From Portulaca oleracea (Eukaryota > Streptophyta > Magnoliopsida > Caryophyllales > Portulacaceae): a stretch of DNA of 64,000 nt. The translations under genes were made by a program, and so were the position numbers. This document shows, piece by piece, positions 47,040-57,571 of the stretch; the stretch's first letter is position 1, and each line of letters opens with the position of its first letter. The notes under the pieces were generated by a model that searched no databases, had not been told where the DNA came from, and worked only from the letters and a program-made list of their open reading frames with translations. Location: NCBI GenBank assembly GCA_029582165.1, contig CM055875.1:7423501-7487500 (forward strand). The letters are read 5' to 3'.

Positions 47040-48082
47040 GTATGATTGTACTAGGAACAATGCATCACATGTTTTCTTTGGACGATGGCTTGCATGGGGG
47101 GGAGGTGAATCTAGGTATTAACACTTGGAGAGTCTCGGGGCCCGTACTCATCCCTCCTCACTCAAGCCAAAAGGGTAGTATCTTCTCACACCCGGGTGGA
47201 GGTTTAATTCACTCGAGACTCGGGAACCCCCAAGCTTGTGTCGGTCGTCCTTTGGATCGACCTCGAGCCTGTTTGAGTGGCTCGAGAGTGTTCCCCAACC
47301 CCGAGGGTGGTTGGTTGTTTTGTCATCAAGGAGAGGGTTAAGATTCACTTTAGGCTTAATTCAAGGGCGTCACGGCCATGATAACAGTGTCCCATGACAC
47401 CCCTCGGACAAAATGAGATTTGGGAGAAGGTTGGACGTCACACCCATGATAAGCATGTCATGATCGCGACAAGTTTGTCACGACTGACATCCCAAAAAGA
47501 CTTTTGGAGCTAAGGCACATGTCACACCCGCGACCACGCATTTGGTAGATTTAGGATTGAGAAATCGCTTGGGGTCACGACTGCGACCTCCAGTGTCACG
47601 GCCGCAACCACCTGATAGCCACCACCGCGACCCTGTTGACGACCTCCTGCCCAGATTCTCCCCGAGCCATGTCACACTTGGAAGAGGCATTTAATGCATT
47701 TAGCATGGGTCTTTTGTCATTTGATCCTTAGCTTCCTTCTTTCCTTCATTGTATTTAACCATTTACAATGGTTTGGAAGAGGCATTCATTGCTCATCCAT
47801 ATAAAGCTGAGATTTTCTCTCAAAGATCTCTATACTTCAAGTGTTGTTTACTTTATCCTCAACCTAATTGTGGTGTTGTTCAAGCAAAATCCTTTAGAGA
47901 ATTGTGATGGTTACATCCTTTATCAATTCTTGGGGGGTTTGATAGTTCTTGGGTGGTGGTTATCGTTTACCCCTAGTTCATATCTAGTGTGTGAAGCTCC
48001 ATTAATAGGATTTAGGTGTTACATGCATCACCATCTTCATCAAGTTCATCAACTCAAGCATTTAGTCCCATAGCATGCTCCA
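47040..48082 (+). mobile_element. LTR (5' LTR or its 3' part) of another Ty3/gypsy element
   Basis: The right end is fixed: GCTCCA (to 48082), two bases, then a primer-binding site. The same end (CTCCA-TT-PBS) is found in the nested element at 40.7 kb. It shares the CGTGAC/GTCACG palindromes (47370-47660). The left end is a guess. A (CTC)-rich GC patch lies at 47130-47340. No second LTR is found, and gag/pol are absent downstream. Confidence 0.6.
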
Positions 48083-48084
48083 TT

Positions 48085-48096
48085 TGGTATCAGAGC
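48085..48096 (+). promoter_or_regulatory. Primer-binding site (initiator tRNA-Met type)
   Basis: TGGTATCAGAGC, exact match to the common plant LTR-retrotransposon PBS, two bases after the LTR. Confidence 0.88.
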
Positions 48097-48602
48097 TAAG
48101 GTTAGGTTTACTTGGGTTTCTTCTTCAATTCAAAGTTAAGGTTTTAATTTCTTTCTTGTTGTTGACGTACAATAGGTATGTGTCGTTTTCATTTCCTCGT
48201 TAATAATACATTTCTCACTTTTGTATCATTCATGCTTTTCAATTCCGTGTTCCTACTCCTGGTAGAGATATCAACTTTTAAAAGGTTATCATGACTAGCT
48301 ATGATCACGACTATGTCGACTATCACGGCTACTGGCGTGACCTTTGTTTTGCTTATGATTCTTGAGATTATATCCTGCCACATTCACTTCAGGGAATGAG
48401 ACGAAACCATTTGGGGGTTCTAATGATCCCATAGGTCATTACTAATAAAATTATGTATATTTTTCATCTAAACATCATACTCCACACTTGTAATAAAAAT
48501 GTTCAATTTAATCGACGATATAAATCTTAATAACCTCAAGTATACTATCATCGTCTTTCAACAATTCTTATGCCAATTGACAACTCTATACTCTAATTGG
48601 CA

Positions 48603-49322
48603 GGAAAGCGAACTTCTGGTTCACTAACGAGATTATATAGAGCTTCAATGATTGGAGTGAACTTTTGGTGCACTACTAATACGTGTAATCAACGGAAATA
48701 AAATTTAATATTAGTGGTAGGATAAACTTCTGGTGCACCAATGAGATAAGAATTTTTTTTTTCAATAACAGAGTGAACTTCTAGTCACTAATAAAAATAG
48801 ATAAAATTCTTAACATTAGAGTGAACTTCAGGTTCACTACTGAAAATAAGACAAAATTCTTATTCTTGGATATAACTTCTCGTTAACTAATAAAATTAAA
48901 TAACAGTATCAATATTAGAGCGAACTTCTGGTTTACTCATAAGAGAAAATTTTCGACATATGAGTGAACTTCTGGTTCACTTAATGAAGTAAGGTAAACT
49001 TCTTATCATTCGGGTGACCTTCTAGTTCAAAGATAAAATTAAACAAAAACTTCCGTTGTAGGAGTGAACTTCAGGTTCACATAAAATAGACTTCGCATTA
49101 TTGAAACAAACTTCTGGTTTGCCAATGAAATAATACAACCTTTAACTACAACTATAATATTTAATTAAAAAAAATCAGTCATATAGAGGTGATTGAATGA
49201 CCTTCTGTTGATATTCGACATAATATTCAATATTGAAATGAACTTCTGGTTCACTATTAATATTTACAATTTATCATATTAGACAAAATTTAATATTGGG
49301 TGAACTACTGGTTCACTAATGA
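48603..49322. repeat. Array of about 14 palindromic repeats (GTGAAC-TTCTG-GTTCAC)
   Basis: AGTGAACTTCTGGTTCACTA and variants recur at about 48603, 48653, 48722, 48771, 48821, 48870, 48920, 48962, 49010, 49060, 49105, 49190, 49237 and 49301, mostly 45-65 bases apart. Each can form a 6-bp hairpin with a TTCTG loop. Spacers are AT-rich and differ. The array begins about 500 bases after the primer-binding site, in the place of the element's leader/gag. Not CRISPR: spacers share wording, repeats are degenerate and the genome is eukaryotic. Confidence 0.85.
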
Positions 49323-49561
49323 AATTGGATAAATAACATGTACGAAGGAGAAGCAAACCTGATGCTTCCAAACAAAAAGCAAAAGTATAATCTTTTTGTG
49401 GTAGTAATTCACAATTACAATCCTTCAAGTTGTAGTCCTCTCGTTGATCTCTTTTTTTTTGTTTGTTTGTACCCTTCGTCTTCTTTGCTTCGTGATCCGA
49501 TCCTCGGCTTCTACCGTGGATAAAAGTTAAATACGCGATAACTCTAATCAAGAGACTATAG

Positions 49562-49844
49562 TGTTGATACGTGTTATAAAACAATGAAAGATGAACGTGA
49601 AATAGAGAGAATAATAGAGAAGAACAATAGAGACAAGAGACAAGAGAGATTGAGAGAGGAGAATCAGATGATTTATTCATAACCCACAAGGGGTATTTAT
49701 ACTAGTTACATAGCAAGGGTCCTATACAATATAGACTCCATATGGGAATAGAATCCTCCTATATTATATCATCCTAACAGATAAAGATACCCAATAGATA
49801 TCTGATTGATATATGGACATTCAGAAATATATTATTTCATAACA
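49562..49844 (-). mobile_element. Solo LTR-like sequence, Ty1/copia type
   Basis: Minus strand opens TGTTATGAAATAATATATTT and closes CGTATCAACA, giving TGTT...AACA ends. GTATAAATACCCC (about 49691-49703) is a TATA box, followed by a leader rich in TCTCTTGTCTC-type repeats. No flanking 5-bp duplication matched, so the ends may be slightly off. Confidence 0.6.
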
Positions 49845-49879
49845 CTTTCAATGTTTTTGAAACTTTTTTTTAGTCATAC

Positions 49880-50010
49880 TTTCTCTACTACACACACACA
49901 CACACATATATATATAGTAAAAATATTGTAATTCATGTAAGATTCTTTTAATTTTCTTGATTAATTTACTCTTTTGTGTGGCCCAAAAAAAAATATAAGA
50001 CTTTATTAGT
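49880..50010. repeat. Direct repeat, copy 1 of a pair 12.1 kb apart
   Basis: CTTTCTCTACTACACAC, then (AC)n(AT)n, then ATATTGTAATTCATGTAAGA, TTTTGTGTGGCCCAAAAAAA and AGACTTTATTAGT. Copy 2 is at 61986-62201 with the AT run greatly expanded. Confidence 0.9.
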
Positions 50011-50012
50011 CA

Positions 50013-50041
50013 CTAGTCTTCCGACCCGTGCGTTGCACGGG
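50013..50041 (-). mobile_element. Helitron-like terminus (CTAG plus hairpin)
   Basis: On the minus strand CCCGTGC-AAC-GCACGGG (7-bp stem), then TCGGAAGA and CTAG followed by T. This is the layout of a Helitron 3' end pointing left. Confidence 0.6.
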
Positions 50042-50979
50042 ACATTATTAGATCACATATTTTATTTTCTATGTTAAAAATATATTAAAACCTTAAATTA
50101 TTACACATAAGTTATAAGAAATGTTGATTATATCTTACATATAAGGACATATAAAATTAACAGGAGAAGCAAACATTCTTTATAAAATAAGGTAATGTAT
50201 ATTATAAATTAAATAATTGTTTAATCAGATGAACTCATATAAAAAAAATAATAAATTAGTTGAATAAGGGAATTTAAAAAAAGTGCACTAATTTTTTTTT
50301 CTTTTCCAAAAAGCACACTAACCTATTAAAACAATAATTGAATTCTTGCATACTTGTATGATGTAATCTCTACAAAGTATACATTAATCTTGAATAAAAT
50401 GATAGTCTTTGTATGATACAAAATAAGATTGGATAGTTAATAATTAATATTCAATTTTAAATTTCTTTCTTTGGAGTGTATTCAATTCTAAATTTCTAGC
50501 TTTATTTTGATTTTTGAGAGCCTAAACCCTTATTTATGACAATTTGTATGGGGAGAAAAAAGATAAAAATATAGAAAGATGCAAGGTTAGATAATAAATT
50601 GTGTGTTTCTAACTATTTAATTTGTTTTTGTCATTAATACAATGTAACTTTTTTTTCATGTATTGAATTGAATGTGGTCAAAAGCTAAAAATTAAACCAC
50701 ACATATTATTAGTAGAAAATAAAACCATGTATGCATGTTGAAAACCTTACTAGCTTATATCATACAATGAAATTCGTATATGTATATTTTTCTTATCATT
50801 TCACTCAAATAAAAAAAGAAGTTATCATATATAAAATATTATACTTTTGTTTTAAGAGTTAAGATTTTCCAATTATATATCTTAAATTTAAAAATCTCAT
50901 AAAAAATAAGATAACATAAGTACCTCCTTGACATAAATACAGGTACTGTATGCTATAAAATGACAAAGACTATTGCATT

Positions 50980-51857
50980 TAGGGATGGCAATGGGCAGGG
51001 TCTGGGGCGGGTCTTGCTGGACTCGGACCCGTCAATTTTTTTTGGGACCTAGACCCGCCCAAGACCTGATGGGTCCCAAAAATTCAGACCCGGACCCGGA
51101 CTCAATGGGTCCATGGGTCCTTAGCGGGTCCTTAATGGGTCTAACCATATTATGCATCTTTTTACTAAATTTATTAACTTTTTGGGTTAATTTTATACTT
51201 ATATACATGTATAATAGTAACTATTCTATTTAAAAACACCTATTTTTAACACGATAAAAAGATGAAAACATCAATATACTATGATACGAGCGAATTCTAA
51301 GTTTCCAACGCCAAAACATCACAAAAGTCATCAAGACATCAACAAAATATTACAAAAGTCTCTCAAAATGCAACACAACTTTTCCATCAAAAAAAAAAAA
51401 ATACAACACAACTTAAAATGTCAAAAAAAAAGTTCATGCTTATAAAGAGATATATATATATATATGTTATAGTGGAGAATGGGATGGGCACTAGACTAGT
51501 AGTGCGACTGTGGTGGTTTGCGTGAGTCAGTGAGTGTGACTATGTGAGACTAGGGGTTTTAGTCTTTTAGATTTAGTATTTTAGTGTAGTATACAATAGA
51601 GTAGACTTGTAATTAACTAATTGAGTTTTTATTTTTTTTAGGAAAATTATAAATGTTTATATTGTAGTGGGTCCATAGGTAGGGTCCACGGGTCCGTTCT
51701 TGGACCTGGACCTGGATCCATTAAGTTTTTTCTAGACCCAGACCCTCCCCGAGACCCGATGGGTCCAAAATTTTTAAACCCAGACCCGTCTTAATGGGCC
51801 GGGTCCAACCGGGTTCGGGTCGGGTCCAACCGGGTCCAGGACCCACTGCCATCCCTA
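50980..51857. mobile_element. hAT-type non-autonomous element (Ac/Ds-like ends), 878 bp
   Basis: Ends TAGGGATGGCAATGG and, inverted, TAGGGATGGCAGTGG. The first nine bases agree with the TAGGGATGA-type ends of maize Ac/Ds. An exact 8-bp duplication ATTGCATT flanks it (50972-50979 and 51858-51865). Next to both ends are GGGTC/GACCC-rich subterminal repeats. No transposase is encoded. Confidence 0.9.
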
Positions 51858-51865
51858 ATTGCATT

Positions 51866-53370
51866 GAACAAACATATAAGACTATGCATTGAAGTTTAAA
51901 AAAAAAAAAGAAATTAGCCAAATTAAATATAAAATATTCAAATAAGTGAGAAATTAAGTTACACACATGGGAAAAGGGGGAAATATTCAAATACGAAGTA
52001 TCAAAAGAAAAAGGCTAGGCAGTTTTACAAAAAATTGAAAATTACTTATTATCGACCCTTATATTACTAAGAATCTCAAACCAAATTTTCACTTCATACT
52101 TATAAATTATAGATATAAAAAAGGTATATATTACATACACGATATCTTCAACCATGTTACATTACTTTACACTTGAAAAAGAGCAAAAACTTAAACAAAA
52201 TGATTTCTAATTGACTTCCAATTGTTAAATTCTGAACATAATTTGCTTGTTGCAAAATATATGCTCTCAATCTCAATGGACATGGATATATATATTTATA
52301 TCGCCAAATTAGTTATATATATGCATCCTTATTATTTATGTCTAATTTATAGGGTCAAACTTCAAATAAAGACCATGAGACGCTACTAATTGTAACTTTT
52401 AATACAGAATAGCATAGGTTACAATTTACAAATAGATTGAGGTTTGTTATTGTAATAACATAAGTTACAAATATTAAATATTTTTAATGAATAATAAAAT
52501 TAACGGCTATCATAATCAAACAAAATAAACATGTGCTCTCCTGATTAATTATCCTTATCCTTTTTTCACTTTTTTTTATAGAACTTCATTTTAAAATATT
52601 AAAACTATCACCATTTTTATTTTATCACATATTAAAATTATTTTATCTTAAAAAACAAAAACAAACATAATTTTTTTGGCATCAAAAAACATAATCTGTA
52701 GCATGTATTTATTTTAAATTTTCAATTAATCTTGAATCATGTACAAAGTAAGTAAATATGTTGGGCAAGAAGTACTATACTGATTAAATGAAAATAGTAT
52801 AACAAATGGTGCAAGAGGCTTGTCGCTTAGTGCTTGCCATTGAAAATATGGATTTTAGCATCAAATAATGAGATTTGTTTAAAAATGCTATAGCTATGGT
52901 CTATTTGTATGAGGGAGTGTAGAAGTATAAGGAGAAAATAACTTAAAAAAATCATGAAGAATATATTTGATTACATATTTAGATGGACAAAACATATGTG
53001 TACTCAACTTACCAATCATTTGGTCCATATAAAGTGCATAAATCCCTTGAAGTCATGTAAACAAATCATGGAGAATATAGTTGCTTGAGGCTGTGTTGAC
53101 AACACTCCATCATTTTAAAAGCTTTTAGGATAGGGAAATATGCATACATATATTTTAATTTTATTCCTATTAAAATAATTCGTAAATTTGAATTTGAATA
53201 GGAAAACCTTTTTAGGACTCGATAATATTTAGACTGTACGAATGAGTTGTAATCAAACATGACAAATAAAAAAATTGAATAAAAATGAAAATTGAGACTA
53301 ATTTAGACAGTGACATACAATTGTAAAGTGAATAAAATAAAAAATTCAACCTAATTTATACGATAGAATA
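51866..53370. other. AT-rich DNA without supported features
   Basis: No gene, and no bounded repeat that I could confirm. Poly-A and poly-T runs are frequent. Confidence 0.4.
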
Positions 53371-53373
53371 ATA

Positions 53374-53700
53374 AAAACTTATATTATATCATAACAACAT
53401 ACCTTTTTGAGCCATGATATGAATTATTTTTCAAAAGTCAAATTTGATACAAATACAACCTGTGCACTCAAAATTCCTTTGAATATGTAAAAAATATACT
53501 AATTATGATAAATAAATTAACAGTCGCTAAACAAGGAAAACTTATATTATATCATAACAACATACCTTTTTTGAGCCCTGATATGAATTATTATTCAAAA
53601 GCCAAATTTGATACAAATACAACCTGTGCATTCAAAATTCCTTTGAATATGTAAAAACTATACTAATTATGATAAATAAATTAACGGTTGCTAAACAATG
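53374..53700. repeat. 163-bp tandem duplication
   Basis: AAAACTTATATTATATCATA starts at 53374 and again at 53537. Copies share ACAAATACAACCTGTGCA and AAATTAACxGTxGCTAAACAA and differ by only a few bases, so the event is fairly young. Confidence 0.9.
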
Positions 53701-53754
53701 AAAGTGAACAAAAAGTTTCTCATATAAAATAAAATAAAATGAACGAATCTCCAA

Positions 53755-53960
53755 CGTCATTCTTTGATTGATAATTTCTTACGTAATATGTTATTAATAA
53801 TTGTAATATTATACTTTTATGATAGTATTTTTCGTTACAAATCTAATGGTGATAATTTTACATAGCAACTCATTGCATATATTGAGAAATTTACGGTCAA
53901 AATTTTTGAAATTTGACTGCACAATTTCCAAAGACGACAATTAATATGGAACGGAGGGAG
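53755..53960. mobile_element. Stowaway-type MITE remnant with only the right end
   Basis: Right end ACGGAGGGAG followed by TA (53951-53962), the standard Stowaway end. The interior (ATATTATACTTTTATGATAG, TTACAAATCTAATGGTGAT) matches the complete copy at 54432-54667. The left terminus is lost. Confidence 0.7.
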
Positions 53961-54431
53961 TAGCAAATTAGCAATAAGCAAAAATGAAAGACTATGCAAA
54001 AAACTATGCAACAATGTATTATGAGTATAATAATTATGGGTATAATAATTTTTGGTGATGGAATCTATGATAAATTATGAGTAAAAAAGACTATGCAAAA
54101 ATGAATTTCGGCAACAACTTCTGACCCAAAGTATATGTGATTTGAATTGCAATTTGATATTTATAAGAGTGTATTGTGTGTAATAGCTAAAAGTAAAAAT
54201 GAAAAATGAAAGGTCAAATAATTAATGAAGGAAAGGTTACAAAATCAAGATGAAGAATAAAGACAATAAATAGCAAAGTAAATGGTGTTTAATGGATTAT
54301 GAAAAATTGAATATTTATAAAGGATTTTATTGTTTTGATTAGAAATTTTAGAAGTACTATGTTCCATTGCCCTTTTTCTTCTATTATTTTTTTTTAAAAT
54401 TTGCAATTACATACTTTTTAGTTATTTAATA

Positions 54432-54667
54432 CTCTCTCCGTTTTTTTTTATCTGTTATTTACGGTTTTCAGTGCCAATTTTTAATTAATAATTTCTAATA
54501 TAAAACTTTTATAGAAAAATATAATATTATACTTTTTTAATAGTATTTTTTATTACGAATCTAATGATATTAAGTTTGTATGATGAATCATTATACAAAT
54601 TAAGATATTAACGGTCAAAGTTTTTGCCACAATTCCCTAGGCGACAGATAAAACAAAACGGAGGTAG
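54432..54667. mobile_element. Stowaway-type MITE (Tc1/mariner), 236 bp
   Basis: Left end CTCTCTCCGTTTT and right end inverted CTACCTCCGTTTT, flanked by TA on both sides (54430-54431 and 54668-54669). Size and ends fit Stowaway MITEs (CTCCCTCCGT). Confidence 0.88.
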
Positions 54668-55062
54668 TATTAAATAGTAAACAAAAGTGATATTAACTAT
54701 ATATACTTTTAACAGTATTATTTACATTATATACTTTTTAGTTAATTTTCAACAAAAGTGATATTAATTATATATACTTTTTATAGTTAACTAAAAAATA
54801 ATATGATTAACTATATATACTTTTTACAGTATTAATTTAATATTTATAAAGTATACTTTTGTAGAATAGTAAATAATATGATTATATTTTACAGTAGGTG
54901 TTATGACTTCAGAATTGAATATATATATATATAATGTATATAATTAACTTTTTATTTATTTTTAATAGTAACTCATTCTGATAATTAATAAGCATATTAG
55001 CAATTAATATGTATATAATGACTTTTCTTTTTTAAAAAATAAACATCACTGATTATAACATT

Positions 55063-55120
55063 CCCAAAATGCCCTTCGCAAAACACACATATTACGATCC
55101 TCATCCTTTGTACCCAGAAA
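55063..55120. repeat. Conserved terminal block, copy 1 of 4
   Basis: CCCAAAATGCCCTTCGCAAA...ATCCTCATCCTTTGTACCCAGAAA-type block followed by (TA)n. Close relatives at 55401-55461, 56655-56715 and 61786-61841. Copies 1 and 3 sit just left of a CTAG hairpin terminus, so the block probably is the opposite end of a neighbouring Helitron-like unit. Confidence 0.75.
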
Positions 55121-55130
55121 TATATATATA

Positions 55131-55159
55131 CTAGTTCTTAGACCTGTGCTTTGCACGGG
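55131..55159 (-). mobile_element. Helitron-like terminus (CTAG plus hairpin)
   Basis: CTAG at 55131-55134, then hairpin CCTGTGC-TTT-GCACGGG (55143-55159), the same layout as at 50013. Confidence 0.6.
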
Positions 55160-55400
55160 ACGCAAATAAACTATACATATTATTGAAAATATTGTTGATG
55201 TTATATTTAAAAGAATAAATAAAAAAGCAATAGTGAAAAATAAAAAGAATAGTTTTCTTATTTAAAAGAAAACAGAAAAGAGAACAGTGCATATGAAAAA
55301 AAAGAAAAAGACAAAAGTCATCAATGCAAACATACACATTAATACGCACATTAATATTACATAATTTTTTTTTTAAAAATTAAATAGAATCAATTATAAA

Positions 55401-55458
55401 TTTTCCAAAATGCCCTCATTAGAATCCACATATTTCAATCCTCACCCTTTATACCCAG

Positions 55459-55508
<50 letters not shown>
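55401..55508. repeat. Conserved terminal block, copy 2, with (AT)n run
   Basis: TTTTCCAAAATGCCCTCATT through CTTTATACCCAGAAA (55401-55461), then about 46 bases of AT repeat. No CTAG hairpin follows, so the terminus seems replaced by the microsatellite. Confidence 0.7.
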
Positions 55509-56654
55509 CAATGGTTATAAACTTGCAAAAGAAAAACTAGGAGATGGGTTGAAGTTGGGTTGAAGTATGCTATAGTTTTATTAGGAGATGGAGGAAAATA
55601 CCTTGTAAAAAAATCTTATCCGATATATGCATTTTTATTGAAAAACTATGGTTATAAACTTGCAAAAGAAATTAACAAAATAATTATTTACACTATACTT
55701 AGCATAATTTTTAGAAAACATAAACATACATATATGAGGAAAAGTAGAATAAGCAATAACTGTGTTGGATTAATAAATTTTAGAGAACTTAATAGTCTTA
55801 ATATACCTATATGAAAAAAAAAATCATACCAAAAAAAAAAAAATCTTGGATTTATCTGGTAGATGTATTATACTAAGGTAGGAAAAGAGTGGAGTTGGGT
55901 TGAAATATGCGAGAGTTTAAATAGGAGATATAAGAAATTACCTTGTAAAGAAATCTTATCCAACATTTGCAGTTTTAAAAAAACATCCCGTATAAAAATC
56001 TGCAATAGAAATTAATAAATTAATTATTTACACAAAACTTAGCATAATATTTAGAGAACGTAAATATACAAATATGAAGAAAAGAAGAATAAGCAATACA
56101 TAGTATTGGATCGAAAAGTTTTAGAGAATGTAAATATACCTATAGGAAAAGAAGAATAAGAAGTGAGGCTTAAATATGACATCTATAATCTGTTTTTTAT
56201 TTTTTATTTTTTTAAGGCTAGGATGTGTATGATATCTTTGATAAAATGGTCAAGTAGTAATAATCACCAATTAATGACATTACTAAATAAAATATAGTGT
56301 CACTTACAACTTATGTAATAATGAGCAATTAACAATAGCTTGAGGGACATAGTACTTCATGAATCATGACTAACAGTTTTAAGCCAATACTATTGAGCAA
56401 TAATTAATAATTATTAGTGATCACTTTGCCGTTTAAATGTATGATACTATTGGCCCACATTTATCTATATTTAATTTGAGCTTAAGCGGCATATGTTAAT
56501 ATTCTAGAAAAATAATTTTTAAAAACATTTAAGTTATACATTAAATTGTAATGTACCATAAATATTTCTATTAAAGAGTAAAGTCTAAGTAATTTATACA
56601 TGCTACAACATTGTTTTTTTCTAAAAAAAAATAATATAAATGATCTATTATACG
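55509..56654. other. AT-rich interior of a Helitron-like unit
   Basis: Contains a diverged internal duplication (ACTTGCAAAAGAAA..., TGCAATAGAAATTAATAAAT) between 55505-55800 and 55880-56120. An 84-codon AT-rich frame at 55560 is not supported as a gene. Confidence 0.4.
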
Positions 56655-56729
56655 TTTCCCAAAATACCCTCATTGAATCATACATATTACAATCCTCACC
56701 CTTTGTACCCAGAAATATATATATACTAG
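56655..56729 (-). mobile_element. Terminal block copy 3 and split Helitron-like terminus
   Basis: Block 56655-56715, (TA)n, then CTAG at 56726-56729 and TTCTTATAC. The hairpin that should follow is 0.8 kb away at 57557-57571 (CCGTGC-TTT-GCACGG), displaced by the MULE-like insertion. Confidence 0.7.
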
Positions 56730-56738
56730 TTCTTATAC

Positions 56739-57548
56739 CAAAAAACGGCTCTGGGGCCCTCATATTTTGGTGTAATAATTATAAGGGCCCCTTATTTTTC
56801 TAAATTACTGGGATGTGACATTATATTTGATGAAATTATTTGGGAGGGACTTTCAGGCTGAATTCCGGCCAAAAATTGGTGGGAGACATTTAATGATGTA
56901 TTTATTGTGGATTAAGTGTTTGGTGAGTTAAACCAACTCCATTAATTAGGGGGAATAAAAAGAAATCAAAAAATAAAAACTGAACATAATTAAAAGGTTG
57001 ACCAACCCCCCACCCCCAAATTGAAAACCCAAATCAATTTGATAGAGAGAGAAGCAGATTACCTGTGTATTCCAGAAAGTGAGACAGAGCAAGTTGGACG
57101 TCCTCCATTGAAGAAGAGTGCCCATCCTTGGCAAGCTTCCACCTCATTCTCGGTTTCACCTCACTCTTGCTTCCCTCCTCCTCATTGAATATGTGATAAA
57201 ATGGCAGAACAAAGGGAGGGAGGATGAGAGAGATGTATGTTGAATTGGGAAGGAATGAAGTGACTTTTTTAGTTGGGTAGGGGGGATATACTTAAGTGTT
57301 TTTAGTTTTTTTTTAAAAAAAAATTTTAAAACTTTAATCTTTCATTAATGTTAATTACAATTGACTTCCTTTTAAAACACTATTATGCATTTAATCACTT
57401 GGTTCCCGCCATTTTTGGCCGGAATTCAGCCTGAAAGTCCCTCCCAAATAATTTCAACAATTATAATGTCACCTCCCATTAATTTAGGGAAATAGGGGGC
57501 CCTTATAATTATTACACCAAAATATGAGGCCCCCAGAGTCGTTTTTTG
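56739..57548. mobile_element. MULE-like element, 810 bp, with exon-like cargo
   Basis: Long inverted ends (about 150 bp): left CAAAAAACGGCTCTGGGGCC, right inverted CAAAAAACGACTCTGGGGGC, continuing through TTTTGGTGTAATAATTATAA and GGCTGAATTCCGGCC. The 9-bp duplication TTCTTATAC is exact (56730-56738 and 57549-57557), the signature of Mutator-like transposition. The interior at about 57055-57210 carries coding-like sequence on the minus strand. No transposase. Confidence 0.9.
57062..57209 (-). pseudogene. Captured exon-like fragment inside the MULE-like element
   Basis: On the minus strand a frame of about 49 codons is open: VLPFYHIFNEEEG, then KPRMRWKLAKDGHSSSMEDV, then QLALSHFLEYT, ending in ACAG/GTAAT, a good donor site. 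Composition is less AT-rich than the arms. I do not recognise the protein. Its exon-like end suggests a gene fragment taken from genomic DNA. Confidence 0.5.
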
Positions 57549-57571
57549 TTCTTATACCGTGCTTTGCACGG

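Noticed and set aside
48603..49322. CRISPR-like array of regularly spaced palindromic repeats
   Set aside because: Repeats are degenerate, spacing varies, spacers resemble one another, there are no cas genes, and the surroundings are plant nuclear DNA.
50013..50041. Rho-independent-type terminator hairpin
   Set aside because: It is a plant nuclear context, there is no upstream gene, and the CTAG end and repeated occurrence fit Helitron termini better.
55560..55814. 84-codon AT-rich frame
   Set aside because: Chance frame in very AT-rich DNA, without domain, promoter or conservation clue.
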